A program made the translations under genes and the position numbers. A DNA stretch of 45,000 nt from Sphaeroforma sirkka (lineage: Eukaryota > Opisthokonta > Ichthyosporea > Ichthyophonida). Shown one piece after another: positions 11,685 to 21,250 of this stretch. Within the stretch, counting starts at the first letter, position 1. Every line of letters begins with the position of its first letter. The notes below the pieces were generated by a model. That model had not been told where the DNA came from, ran no database searches, and saw only the letters and a program-made list of their open reading frames with translations. Where the stretch lies: the NCBI GenBank assembly GCA_001586965.3, contig LUCW03000142.1, positions 1 through 45,000 of the forward strand, in the 5' to 3' direction.

Positions 11685-12421
11685 AGCGACTTAATCATGC
11701 TAAACTTAAGATTAACGAAGACAAGTGTTCTTTTGCTAAAGATACTATACACTTACTTGGCTACAAAGTATCTGCAGCAGGGGTAGAAATTGATCCTGGC
11801 AAGAAACAGTTTCTGTTGGATTTATCAACACCAATTACTGGAAGAGATGTGAACTCTGTGTGTGGGTTTGTCAACTTCTTCTCGGATTCGGTACCGCATC
11901 TTTCTCATTACTTAAAGCCTTTCAGTCACCTACGGCTGCACAAAGGACCTTTGGGAAAGCTTTGGACTAAAGAATGTGATGATGCATTTAAACTCGTCAA
12001 AAGTAAAGTAATGGACGCACCCATCATGCAGTACCCTGTGGATGGTGTCCCATTCCAAGTAGCAACCGACGCTTCAGATCGAGCGGTAGGTGGAGTGCTT
12101 TACCAAACGATAAATGGTAAACCGCGCTACATACAATTCTTTAGCAAAGTTATAATAAGAGTCAACGGAATTACCCTACCGTTAAACAAGAGCTTCTTGC
12201 TATAGTTACTGCGCTAAGACAGTTTAAAGACTACCTTTATGGAAGTTACTTTACTGTCGCCTGTGATCAAAAGTCTCTAACATACTTAAAAGATATGAAC
12301 CCTGACTCACAGTTGGTGAGCCGCTGGCATGACATTATTGCCAAGTTCGCTTTTAATATAACACACATACCAGGAATACATAACCATCTTCCTGACATGC
12401 TCTCTCGACTTGTGCCCGACT
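11685..12421 (+). pseudogene. pol: pol part 2: RT thumb/connection and RNase H
   Basis: It continues the RT with HAKLKINEDKCSFAKD and the LLGYKVSAAGVEIDP step, then the thumb (VCGFVNFFSD). RNase H follows with VATDASDRAVGGVLYQ (Asp near 12070), a one-base loss near 12150 in an AAA run, then YPTVKQELLAIVTALRQF and CDQKSLTYLKD. It ends with HIPGIHNHLPDMLSRL, the usual close of the Ty3 RNase H. Reverse transcription and removal of the RNA strand would need this part. Confidence 0.85.
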
Positions 12422-12921
12422 ACCAAAAAAAAAACAGTCAAGGAGTTATTAGCAACCGATTGGATGCTAAATAAGAAATGGTTTAACCTCGCTCAATCAC
12501 GATGGGGTCCATTTACTGTTGATATGTTCGCCGCAGAACATAACAAACAGGTTTCTGAATATAGGTCGTTGACTCATCCTAAAGGTGATGCATTTCAGCA
12601 TGACTTATCAAAGCATAATGCGTGGGCTAACCCACCTTGTCAACTTATCGCATAGTTGTTAGATTACGTTAATATTACTAAATCTACCATTACGCTGTGT
12701 TGTCCTTTACGTAACTCCGACCCATGGATACGTGATTTAATTAATATGATTCAAGACGAACCTATTTATGTCGACCGTGAAACCGACACGTTCTTGTATC
12801 AGGGATCCTATTCTATTAAGAAGACACCTTGGAAACACACCATTGTTTGTCGCATCGGTCCTGCAGGTACCACTAAGTGGAAACCCTCAACCGGATTCTT
12901 AGCTAAACTAGAGGAGTCTAA
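12422..12921 (+). pseudogene. pol part 3, copy 1: methyltransferase-like (Dam/DIRS-type) domain
   Basis: Directly after RNase H comes WGPFTVDMFAAEHNK, then GDAFQHDLSKHNAWANPP. DxFA followed by DAF...(A)NPP is the pattern I know from the N6-adenine-methyltransferase-like domain of DIRS retrotransposons, where NPPW or NPPF matches the (D/N)PPY/W catalytic motif. Here the residue after NPP is Cys. A TAG at 12653 interrupts it, then LLDYVNITKSTITLCCPL and WKHTIVCRIGPAG follow. The entry A run (10 A) shifts the frame relative to RNase H. Whether it is catalytic, or methylates anything, is unknown. The same domain occurs in the minus-strand element (about 18452-18920). Confidence 0.65.
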
Positions 12922-13470
12922 CAGGAATACATAACCATCTTCCTGACATGCTCTCTCGACTTGTGCCCGACTACCAAAAAAAACAGTCAAGGAGTTATTA
13001 GCAACCGATTGGATGCTAAATAAGAAATGGTTTAACCTCGCTCAATCACGATGGGGTCCATTTACTGTTGATATGTTCGCCGCAGAACATAACAAACAGG
13101 TTTCTGAATATAGGTCGTTGACTCATCCTAAAGGTGATGCATTTCAGCATGACTTATCAAAGCATAATGCGTGGGCTAACCCACCTTGTCAACTTATCGC
13201 ATAGTTGTTAGATTACGTTAATATTACTAAATCTACCATTACGCTGTGTTGTCCTTTACGTAACTCCGACCCATGGATACGTGATTTAATTAATATGATT
13301 CAAGACGAACCTATTTATGTCGACCGTGAAACCGACACGTTCTTGTATCAGGGATCCTATTCTATTAAGAAGACACCTTGGAAACACACCATTGTTTGTC
13401 GCATCGGTCCTGCAGGTACCACTAAGTGGAAACCCTCAACCGGATTCTTAGCTAAACTAGAGGAGTCTAA
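12922..13470 (+). pseudogene. pol part 3, copy 2: repeated methyltransferase-like domain
   Basis: Second copy of the end of RNase H and the whole methyltransferase-like domain, with the TAG at 13202. This copy runs on into the integrase linker (KEFEQKLKTRTTHAPNK), so it is the copy that keeps the original right-hand neighbour; copy 1 keeps the original left-hand neighbour. Confidence 0.65.
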
Positions 13471-14730
13471 AGAGTTTGAACAAAAGCTCAAGACTCGTAC
13501 AACACATGCACCCAACAAGATTGCAGTCGAGGTAATGCCGATTGAAACGGCATTAGATCGTAAAAAACATGGAACTAGCTAAGGCCATGGATCAAAGACT
13601 CAAAACTCTAAGAGAACCTGAAGCTCCCACTCAACTACTTAAAGCGCTGCTTAAAGAACAGCCAGGAGTTGCGAAACAACTGAAGAAGATACTTCAACAA
13701 TCTAATGTTGTTAATTATGTATCTCAGGAGTCTACCCTCCTGATACTGAGGTTGCCCTTTCCAACAGGACTATGGTTCATCCAGCCAGCGTTACGCAGAA
13801 TCTGACTGACTTAGAGGAGCTCGAAAGTAGAGTTAAAATTATACATAAATCGAGCATATGAGCATACTTATAAAATGGCTATTCTTGCAGGGCTTGATCA
13901 CCCGGCGCTGAAAGAAAACCATACGTGAAGTATACCGACGCTGTACTGATTGTGAAAAGAACCAGATCAAGCGATACGGTTGGGCACCCCTAAAAAAAAA
14001 GTGTGACAGAAGACCAACCGATGCGCCGAGTCATAGTCGATTTGGCTAAACTCCCGCGATCCAAGCATACTGGCGATGTATATATCTGTCATTTCTTATG
14101 TGTGGCTTCGGGCTATAACTTGCTTTATGCAATACCGAACAAACGTCCACAAACAGTGGCAGAATTATACTATCACGTCTTCAATGACTTCGGTTTCCCC
14201 GAGTACTATGTTCTGATAACGGTAGTGAGTTTTGTACCGACGTAATGGAGGCACTTATACTCGTATCAGGCATGACCCATAGGCGTGGTGTTCCTTACAA
14301 ACCTCAAACGCAGGGTGCAAATGAGACACGTCATAGAGAACTTAAGAAACTCTTGCGTACCGCACTAGACGACGTTGAGGATATGTGGCCTTATCATTTG
14401 AAATGGGTTCAGACTCAAATGAATAACTGCATGAATCCTCAAACTGGAACACTCCCGTTTCACTATTTCTTTGGCCGCTATAGTGAATTACAAGCAACGT
14501 TTGATAAAACTGCGCCCGAGAAACACGTTACCCCGTGGCTACAAAAGATTGAGCATATGCAGAACGTTGTTTACCCCCGTTTACTGAGCACAAGAATCGT
14601 GTCCTACTTAAAGCGTATGACCGATGGAATAACACTAAGAACATTGTTCAGTTCAAAGTCGGCGATTACGTTAACATTATAAATCGAAACGCCAACGTTA
14701 CCGAACTCTCTTCTAAGACGATAGGACCTT
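13471..14730 (+). pseudogene. pol: pol part 4: linker and integrase (HHCC plus DDE)
   Basis: A charged linker (ELAKAMDQRLKTLRE, 13569 onward) leads to an HHCC zinc finger between about 13850 and 13960: two His in YEHTYKMAILAGLDH and the pair CTDC. The catalytic core has Asp in RVIVDLAK (14039), Asp in DNGSEF (14215) and Glu in QGANETRH (14323). The last two have 35 residues between them, the classic D35E spacing. The core ends with a VGDYVNI-type barrel near 14660. At least six one-base shifts break the region (near 13568, 13735, 13860, 13912, 13998, 14212). It would insert the cDNA copy into the genome. Confidence 0.85.
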
Positions 14731-15306
14731 TTGTTATTTCCTACCATGATGGGAAAGAGTGATACTTACGAAGTGAATAACATTGATGGTACTAGCGTAA
14801 CTAATTTAGGCACTCACCGTATCCCTACCTCCGAACTCTCATTCGCTCGCTCATTTGATTCTGATGTACCAGTTATGGAGTCACAAGTCAAAGATATAAT
14901 TGACAAAACATCCGAAGACGGTTACACTTACTACAAGACCCGTTTCATGGATGGGACAGTAGCTTGGCTAACCTCCGATGCATTTCGTGAATCTCGCGAC
15001 TTTCTTCGTATCTTTAATAGGAAATGGAATAAGCGTTTACATAAGAACACACGAGATAAACGAAAAGGGTTTCCTCAGGTGACTACAAACCCTGACGGAT
15101 CTGAAATTCCGTATTTGCCACCTACTTCCTACGTGACTAAACTTTCTGATCTGCTTACCAACAGTGCAGACAATTGTTCAAACTTACCTACTAATGAAGA
15201 ACAGCCTTTGGCTATTACCTTACCAAATAATAAACGTAAGGCGCCTACATCGGAAATGGTTACTGAACCAAATACTAAACGACGTAGAGTGCAACATGAG
15301 TCTTGA
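14731..15306 (+). CDS. pol C-terminus: chromodomain-like tail with nuclear-localisation-type basic motifs
   Basis: This frame continues the integrase C-terminus after a one-base shift near 14750. From about 14875 it has a chromodomain-like block, MESQVKDIIDK...YTYYKTRF.DGTVAWLTSDAF, like the VEKILDKR...YLVKWKG...W pattern of chromoviruses but with the key aromatic residues only partly kept. The end is basic, with NKRKAP and KRRR about 15 residues apart, a likely bipartite nuclear signal. It stops with TGA at 15304-15306. In chromoviruses this tail steers insertion toward particular chromatin; that role here is inferred. Confidence 0.65.
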   Translation: MLFPTMMGKSDTYEVNNIDGTSVTNLGTHRIPTSELSFARSFDSDVPVMESQVKDIIDKTSEDGYTYYKTRFMDGTVAWLTSDAFRESRDFLRIFNRKWNKRLHKNTRDKRKGFPQVTTNPDGSEIPYLPPTSYVTKLSDLLTNSADNCSNLPTNEEQPLAITLPNNKRKAPTSEMVTEPNTKRRRVQHES

Positions 15307-15420
15307 ACTCGTAGATATAGGCACATACTTACTAGATAAGTCATGACCGAAACCGTTTTTACTTTGGTTTTCGCTTTACCAACTAGATCGTATCTTAACG
15401 TACGTTCGTAGTTCTAAAAG

Positions 15421-15433
15421 CTACTGGGGGCTA
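15421..15433 (+). promoter_or_regulatory. Polypurine-tract region before the 3' LTR
   Basis: CTACTGGGGGCTA directly precedes the 3' LTR start TGTAG. The G5 run next to the LTR fits the plus-strand primer of LTR elements, although it is short and not pure purine. Confidence 0.5.
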
Positions 15434-16027
15434 TGTAGAAATACGGCCTCCGGTCAGTCTAAAATATCAAGATCAATTGAGATAATACATTGGTTTTTTA
15501 TTTGTATTTTAAATAATTTAATACAAGCTCTTTTTTCCAATATTTCCAGAGTGTTCTAAATTCACTTTGATGGCTCCAATAGCCTGAGTATTTGGTATGA
15601 CTCATCTACTTGGACCTATTTGAGACATTAGTAGATGTAGGATATTATAAACTAAATTTTATAATCTCCGAACTACTACTTATAGATTTTGGTCCTCCCG
15701 CCAATCTCCAAAATCCAATAAGTCTTTTTCTTTTTTTAACTTTTCTTCAGATGGAACTTTATTTATATCCTAATGTATTAACGTGACTTACGCTATTATG
15801 TCTATCTACAAATTAGGCATGTGGTCATGAACACTTAGTACTTCTAGTGAAAATTATTCAATAAAGAACAGCTAGAGGTATGCCCTGTGTGATCGAGGAT
15901 ATTTAGGCTCTTAACAAGAGGCAGTCCGATCATTCTTACACAAGCTACCACTGCTAAATCCTAACTGACTAAATTGTATTTTAGTTTAATATAGTTTGAA
16001 ACCTAGTAATTTCCATCGAAGTTTACA
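15434..16027 (+). repeat. 3' LTR of the Ty3-type element
   Basis: It starts TGTAGAAATACGGCC and ends GTTTACA. It matches the 5' LTR except for scattered substitutions and small indels, for example loss of AGC before CTAATG near 15770. The AATAAA is at 15860-15865. Confidence 0.92.
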
Positions 16028-16129
16028 TCCATGTGTACACAGTATATTCTGTGCTTTGCATGTACTGTTCTGGTTTCAAAGCTTGGTAGTAATATGTACA
16101 TCATGTTGTTGGTGAATTCAAATGATTAT

Positions 16130-16391
16130 TGTCGCGCTGAGAGTAGGCTGATACTTAGTAGTGCAGTTTTAAATGTTGTATCAATGAGTACGTCTCTCAA
16201 GTTTCCTAGCTGAGCCACATACTTCGGATAAATGATTGTACCATCAGCTACTTTGAGCGCATACTGGTCATTAATGCGCATGTTGCTGACGAGGGGATGT
16301 TTGTGGTACTTATAGGGAAGTACGTGTATGGTGGCGCAACTATCGCAAGCTAGTCAGTATTCACCTCTGGAATCTCTATCTGACTGATCAT
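16130..16391 (-). pseudogene. copia-type aspartic protease (fragment)
   Basis: After the gag frame a TGA at 16356-16354 sits where copia proteases usually have the Trp of WxxDSGA. Next come LACDSCATIHV, with the catalytic Asp at 16346 and Cys in place of the Gly of DSGA, then VADGTIIYPKYVAQLGN and LRDVLIDTTFKTALLSIS. The closing LRDVL...LLS(V/I)S block is diagnostic of the copia protease. With stop and DSCA the copy cannot be active. Confidence 0.8.
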
Positions 16392-17935
16392 TCACCTCCT
16401 TGTTGTCGATTGTAGGGTTAATTGTGGAGAATGCAATCTGTCTGTTTGCAGGTAGCAGGTCATCAGATACTGGTGCTGACATAGCTTTGTCTTGTCTGCC
16501 TTCCTGAGCTTGGCGTAGATTACTCTGAGATCTGTATATTCGGTCAATGCCTTGTGCAGGTTGGGTATCTCGTGAATTCTACCATCGTCGTAGTCGCGTC
16601 GATTGTACCTATCTACTCGGTAGTCCTGTCGGTCCTCATCATCGTGAGTATCGCAGCGGTATTGGTAGCTGTTGTTTCTGTTGTACTGTTCCACACGAGT
16701 ACGGTAGTCACGATTCGAATCAGGTCGGTGGTGCTTGTTATTGTTCTTGGACTTAAATCTGTAGTCTCTCGTGTTATGACGAGGACCAGATTTGTCAATC
16801 CGTCGATCGTAACGTTTACGGCCGTCGTGGTCACGATCCTGATTATGTGAGTTACCAGCCAAGCATGATTTAATTAGCGCTTGTTGCTTACGGCATTGCC
16901 CGATGGAATGCCCACGATTATTGCAGAATGCACAGTTTTCTATCGATATAGCTGCATGCGCACCGTGCACAATAGTTGATGGGTTACTTTCATCTGGGTC
17001 CAATGCGATGAGATACGTGGTGAGCTCATCATACGACATGGCCATCATAGCAGGTGTCTTTAAGGTAATCTTAACAGTCTGATTCTCGTCGTTTACAGCC
17101 TGCCGTAGAATAGCGCATAGGCTGTTGTTAGCCTTCGTACCTCCGGCATTTTTGAATTTCACATATGCCGTGTTGAGACGACTGATAAGGCTGCCGTAAG
17201 ATTCGTTCCGTTCTTGCGTGACGCGGTTCAGTTTTCATTCTAATGTCTGGATATCATCTTCGGTCAGGGTTTCAAACTTGCGTTTCAGTGCGGCAAAATT
17301 GTCAATGAATTGGCTGATCTCCGTTTGCAGCAGTGCCATTTTTGAATTTCACATATGCCGTGTTGAGACGACTGATATGGCTGGCGTAAGATTCGTTCCG
17401 TTCTTGCGTGACGTGGTTCAGTTTTCATTCTAATGTCTGGATATCATCTTCGGTCAGGGTTTCAAACTTGCGTTTCAGTGCGGCAAAATTGTCAATGAAT
17501 TGGCTGATCTCCGTTTGCAGCAGTGCCATTTTTGAATTTCACATATGCCGTGTTGAGACGACTGATAAGGCTGGTGTAAGATTCGTTCTGTTCTTGCGTG
17601 ATGCGGTTCAGTTTTCATTCTAATGTCTGGATATCATCTTCGGTCAGGGCTTCAAACTTGCGTTTCAGTGCGGCAAAAGCTTCCCACGGCTTGTCAATAA
17701 ATTGGCTGATCTCCGTTTGCAGCAGTGGAGATAAGGTGCGGTTGATAATCCGATATGCCTCAGCGATTTCCTTGGGTGTCCATCGGTTGCCTCTAGACGG
17801 GATCAGATTGGTCAATATTGTTGGGATTTCTTCACAATTCACGGATAGAATTGTCTGGGTTTCCCAAGGAAGCCAGTCGACCTTCAATTCGAGAATAGTG
17901 GTGGTCGTAATAACCTTAGAGTTCACAGTAGGCAT
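16392..17935 (-). pseudogene. gag: copia-type gag, split by tandem repeats
   Basis: The N-terminal part is 17935-17615 (107 codons: helical, with WTPKEIAEAYRIINRTL and ALKRKFEALTEDDIQTLE), ending in a TGA. The C-terminal part is 17162-16392 (256 codons) with a zinc knuckle CAFCNNRGHSIGQC (C-x2-C-x4-H-x4-C) at about 16934-16893, followed by an Asp/Arg/Tyr/Asn-rich low-complexity stretch. Between them lie extra copies of a 190-bp segment that put the two halves out of frame. The original join would read through KLNRITQEQNESY and AYVKFKN. It would bind element RNA in the particle. Confidence 0.8.
17147..17727 (-). repeat. 190-bp segment in three tandem copies within copia gag
   Basis: Copies at 17147-17336, 17337-17526 and 17527-17727. 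The first two lack a 12-bp piece (GCTTCCCACGGC) near 17680 that the third copy has. The third copy adjoins the intact gag N-terminus. One unit is 190 bp, not a multiple of three, so each extra copy shifts the frame. Confidence 0.95.
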
Positions 17936-17990
17936 ATTGATAGCGCGAGATCAGAATGAGCTGATAAGTTGTTAGAGTACAACTTAGTAG

Positions 17991-18223
17991 ACTTTAAATA
18001 AAGTGCAAATGTATATATTTATTTCTGACCTCACCTTTGGTTTTATACCTAAGGTGCTTGTGCTAGTGTTCAGCCGCTTGGGCTGGCCAGGTTAAAAACT
18101 CATATGGTCAGTATGAGAAACCTTATGTGGAACACTTTAACACTTCGATGCTTTTCTATTTCAACTTCTCTGTAACTAAATCTCACTTCTGCATAGGTTG
18201 TGACTCACATAGAACTGCGGCTA
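17991..18223. other. Junction region between copia fragment and second Ty3-like element
   Basis: AT-rich, no coding frame. It probably contains the 5' LTR of the minus-strand copia element (minus strand TATAAAACC near 18045) and the insertion point into the second Ty3-like element. The second boundary is not visible. Confidence 0.4.
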
Positions 18224-18920
18224 TTAATAGCAATTCACTTTTGGGAATCGGTTGAGAAACTTAATCTGCTCTTGGAAGTCGGCTAAATGATAGCTCAACT
18301 CTTGAGAGTAATTTGAGAAATTTGATTGGCTCTCGGGAGTGAGCTGACTCTGATGACTTCCATAAATCAAAGATGGTTTTTTACTGTAAAATCTGGCCTG
18401 AGACCTGTAGTCTCTCACAACCTGCGGTTCATCATCAAAGGGGGCTGGATCTCAGGGCTCAATATGGTCATCCTCCGAAGCACGAGCCTTGTACACCGCA
18501 TCCTCGAGGACCCGCTCCGCCGCGAGGCACATATTGCAGGCGAACCCGCCCCCTCGACCAACCTCCGACCAAAATGATAGAGGGACCACATACCAAAGAT
18601 CTTGCCGTACACCCTTGATATGGACCAATAGCGTATGTGACCAAGGAGAGAACCCAACAGCGGTATCGCCATTCAACAAGAAAGTATCAAAAGCATGTGG
18701 GATCACAAAAGGGCGTGTAATGAAGCAACCGTATCAATTCCCTCACCCATTGTGTGTCTGGCCAAAACGGCACACATAACACCACTGACGCGTCCTGAGT
18801 ATTTACAAGTAAACGGATCCAAGGTGGGTTTGCATGAGCGATTAACCCCGCCAACACAACTGCATACGCATCACAGCCATAGGTACCTCCCCCACCCTCA
18901 TCACTAGCGTAAACATCCAA
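18224..18920 (-). pseudogene. Methyltransferase-like (Dam/DIRS-type) domain and tail of second Ty3-like element
   Basis: The frame from 18920 has DVYASDEGGGG, CDAYAVVLAGL and HANPPWIRLLVN, then ASVVLCVPFWPDTQWVREL. A one-base shift near 18690 leads to FSPWSHTLLVHIKGV. This lines up with the DMFA, DAF, ANPPC, ITLCCPL and WKHTIVC blocks of the first element and keeps the full NPPW motif. After a TGA at 18454 the frame continues as DPAPFDDEPQVV and a Ser/Gln-rich tail to the TAA at 18224. In DIRS elements a similar domain follows RNase H; its activity is unproven. Confidence 0.65.
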
Positions 18921-18992
18921 AATATGATTAGCTTAGTTAGCAAATAGTTCAATATTAAAAATGACAATAAAGAGCTCCTGCGCATGCCAGAC

Positions 18993-19673
18993 TCAACTGG
19001 GGTTCAATTGCCAATTCCCTGTATCCAGCAGGCTAAACAAACATGCTGCAGCCAGAATATGCATCCCCACCTGTTCGAGGGGGCCCGACCATGTGGCACG
19101 CTTCTCAGCGGGAAGCATCAGTGAATCCATTCGGTCAGCACACCGAGATAGATATTCACCCAAAAAAATTAATTGGTCCGGGGCAATAGAGAAAATTGTA
19201 CTCCTCTTCATGCAAACTTTGAATAGACGCAACTATCGTCGAGCCTGGATCGTATCCTGCTCTGTATACTTAGAAGTATTTGCCACAACACCTAAAAGAG
19301 GCTCATGGTCAGTATATAGAACAACCGGGGATTGTGCCCGTTTCAACACAAATAAAGCCTCTTTTGTAGTATAAACACACCCAACAAATTCGCAACCAGT
19401 GGCCCCATAATTACGTTGAGCCGGATTAAATGTACTAGACATTAACTGTACTAAGAATGAACAATCAAACTCATATACCGTAATGCCGACATCAAGAACT
19501 TCACGCAGAACGAGCCCAAAACCTTGAGTCCCATCCCGGCTCCGGATCTTAATAACATCCTCCACTCGCGTCTCACTAACTGGCTGAGTCACCGGTTGGT
19601 ACCTCAAAGACTGGGTACCATCAGAGACAGAAACAGCATCTGTAGACTTAACAGGAATCTCTGAGTATTGCAA
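18993..19673 (-). pseudogene. pol: RNase H of second Ty3-like element
   Basis: GFGLVLREVLD, then STFNPAQRNYGATGCEFVGCV, VVLYTDHEPLLGVV and YTEQDTIQARR match the Ty3 RNase H blocks (S..L.PAERNYS.TE.E.LAVV and V.TDHKPL). A TAG at 19235-19233 falls where QRW usually stands, and the frame then continues as LRLFKVCMK...FLGEYLSRCADR, the variant of the LADALSR ending. It removes the RNA strand during reverse transcription. Confidence 0.8.
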
Positions 19674-19864
19674 TAACAGGGCTTCAAGACATATAATTAG
19701 ATTCGGTTCATCAAATTGCTCAACTTCGATTTAGATTCCAACTCAATGGCTGAGACCTCGCTATCAGAAAGTTCCCTGATCACATGCCTCACAATCCCCC
19801 CAGGAATACGCACAAACAAAGAAGCTCCACACACCAACTTTGAAACGCCTGAACACAATACCAG

Positions 19865-20800
19865 CTATTGCTCCGGAGTGGGGACAAACAGCCGAATGAG
19901 CATTTTTAAATAGAAGTAGGCGGTATCAAGTGCCACCATTTGCTCTGTGCTCCATCGGAAAATCTCGTGCTTGCGGGTAAGCCTAATAATAGGTTCCATA
20001 ATAATAGTATATCGTGGAATCATACCACTCCACCATGACATCATTGCTAAAAGTGACGCTACCTCGGGTTTGGACACCGGTGCAAGAGCATTAAGAAAAC
20101 CCTGTACCCGATCATTGTCAATCATCGAACCATGGTCCAAAACATCCCTCCCAAAAACGTGTAACACTTCAGATGGCAGGACTGCGATTTGTGACTTGTG
20201 GGGCTGGAGCTTAATCTTCTTATCAATACAAATATCAAGTTCAATATCCACTTCAAACCAATGATTACGCATGGAAAGTATATACGAACACCCAACAATT
20301 CGATGCTGCGCAATATACATGTCATCCATATATGACATAAGTGTCTTCATATCCCGGAAAGGCAACTGAGTGAAATGCTGAATGTCATAATAACCACTCT
20401 GCACACCTTCCAACAGACATGTTGGTTGATGATACCGTCCGTCCGATGAATAGAATGTGAGGTACCCCCTCGAATCCTTCGACAGCCGCAGCTGGATAAG
20501 CAGCAGCCAAATTAATCGCAGTCTGCACAATAGCCCCCCTTGCGTGATTCAAAAGATCCTCTTACAAAGGCAGCACCACTGACAGATTATCAAACTCCGT
20601 GTTCTGGGGACTATAGCCCACCGTTAACCGCCAGCCCTTATCATTCACTGATACCTTGCGAGATTTCTTACGGGCTAACATGCAAGAGGACAATCACAAA
20701 CTATGTGGATCGCCCGGCTCCCAATTGATTTGCCTCATATATAGCCTCAATTTTCCGGGTCTCAACCCCCCATTTAATCGGGTACTTAGTCCCATACACC
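19865..20800 (-). pseudogene. pol: Reverse transcriptase of second Ty3-like element
   Basis: The fingers begin near 20790 (RKIEAIYEANQLGAG, then GWRLTVGYSPQNTEF), with stops and shifts. LLNHARGAIVQ and INLAAAYP follow, and then the open frame 20530-19865 holds the catalytic YMDD at 20332-20321, VLHVFGRDVLDHGSM, LLAMMSWWSGMIPRY and EPIIRLTRKHEIFRW (thumb and connection). The order of blocks is that of a Ty3 RT. Several in-frame stops make it inactive. Confidence 0.85.
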
Positions 20801-21064
20801 CTCCTATGGGGCATAGCACCCTTCTTGAGCAAATATGCACTTCCTCCCCATGCACAAACGGTTGCTATCCCAGCGTACCTTATTAAACTTAGCTCTTACC
20901 GCATTAAGCTCAACCTCCGAGAAGTTACATATACGAGTCATATTTTCCAGACCCATGAAGTTAAACTGCCCCACTGCATCATCTTTGTCAGGCCAAAACG
21001 CATCCCGCTTAGTTAACTCAAGACGATAAACAACTTCAGGAGGACGATACGCCATAAAATGCAC
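20801..21064 (-). pseudogene. Protease-RT linker of second Ty3-like element
   Basis: An 86-codon open frame with no domain of its own. It lies between protease and RT in the right orientation and ends just before the RT fingers. EVELNAVRAKFNKVRW looks like the charged helix that often precedes the RT fingers in Ty3 elements. Confidence 0.5.
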
Positions 21065-21250
21065 ACCTCAAACCCGCGGAAGCTGTAGACGGGATACCGG
21101 GGGATCACTAGACGTATCCCACGTTGTTCCGAGAAGTTCTTTTTCCATCTGGTAGAGCCCAAGCAGAATGTCACTGGACTGTGGAATCCAAGGAGCCAGT
21201 AAGAAATAATCTTGCCGTCGCATGGTAGGTATCCCACCCTTTGGGGTCCA

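Larger units (their letters stand above)
12371..13470 (+). repeat. 550-bp tandem duplication inside pol
   Basis: 12371-12921 and 12922-13470 are the same sequence head to tail. The only difference I find is the A run after CTACC (10 A in copy 1, 8 A in copy 2). Both copies carry the same TAG (12653 and 13202), so that stop predates the duplication. The junction GTCTAA/CAGGAATAC shows no clear microhomology. Confidence 0.95.
7837..16027 (+). mobile_element. Ty3/gypsy-type LTR retrotransposon with methyltransferase-like domain, frameshifted
   Basis: Two long terminal repeats (7837-8426 and 15434-16027) share the ends TGTAGAAATAC and GTTTACA and enclose gag, protease, reverse transcriptase, RNase H, a Dam/DIRS-type methyltransferase-like domain, an HHCC plus DDE integrase and a chromodomain-like tail, in that order on the plus strand. 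RT before integrase makes it Ty3-like rather than copia-like. The LTRs are nearly identical, so the insertion is fairly young, yet the coding part has about ten one-base shifts and several stops, many in A runs. A 550-bp tandem duplication sits in pol. No target-site duplication is visible: CGTAA precedes the left LTR and TCCAT follows the right one. Confidence 0.93.
16028..17990 (-). mobile_element. Ty1/copia-type retrotransposon, 5' fragment
   Basis: On the minus strand a copia-type gag runs into a copia-type protease, and the sequence then stops at the right end of the Ty3 element. Everything past the protease (integrase, RT) is missing here and is not on the other side of the Ty3 element either. 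Upstream of the gag ATG, TTATCAGCTCATTC (about 17970-17957) resembles the initiator-tRNA primer-binding site of copia elements, and the bases before it on the minus strand end CTAACA, a possible LTR end (plus strand TGTTAG from 17970). The LTR itself could not be delimited. Confidence 0.75.

Noticed and set aside
421..19235. A non-standard genetic code (TAG, TAA or TGA read as amino acids)
   Set aside because: All three stop codons interrupt frames at different places, and the ERp44-like gene ends properly with TAG while gag and pol end with TGA. Decay or sequence error explains the data better.
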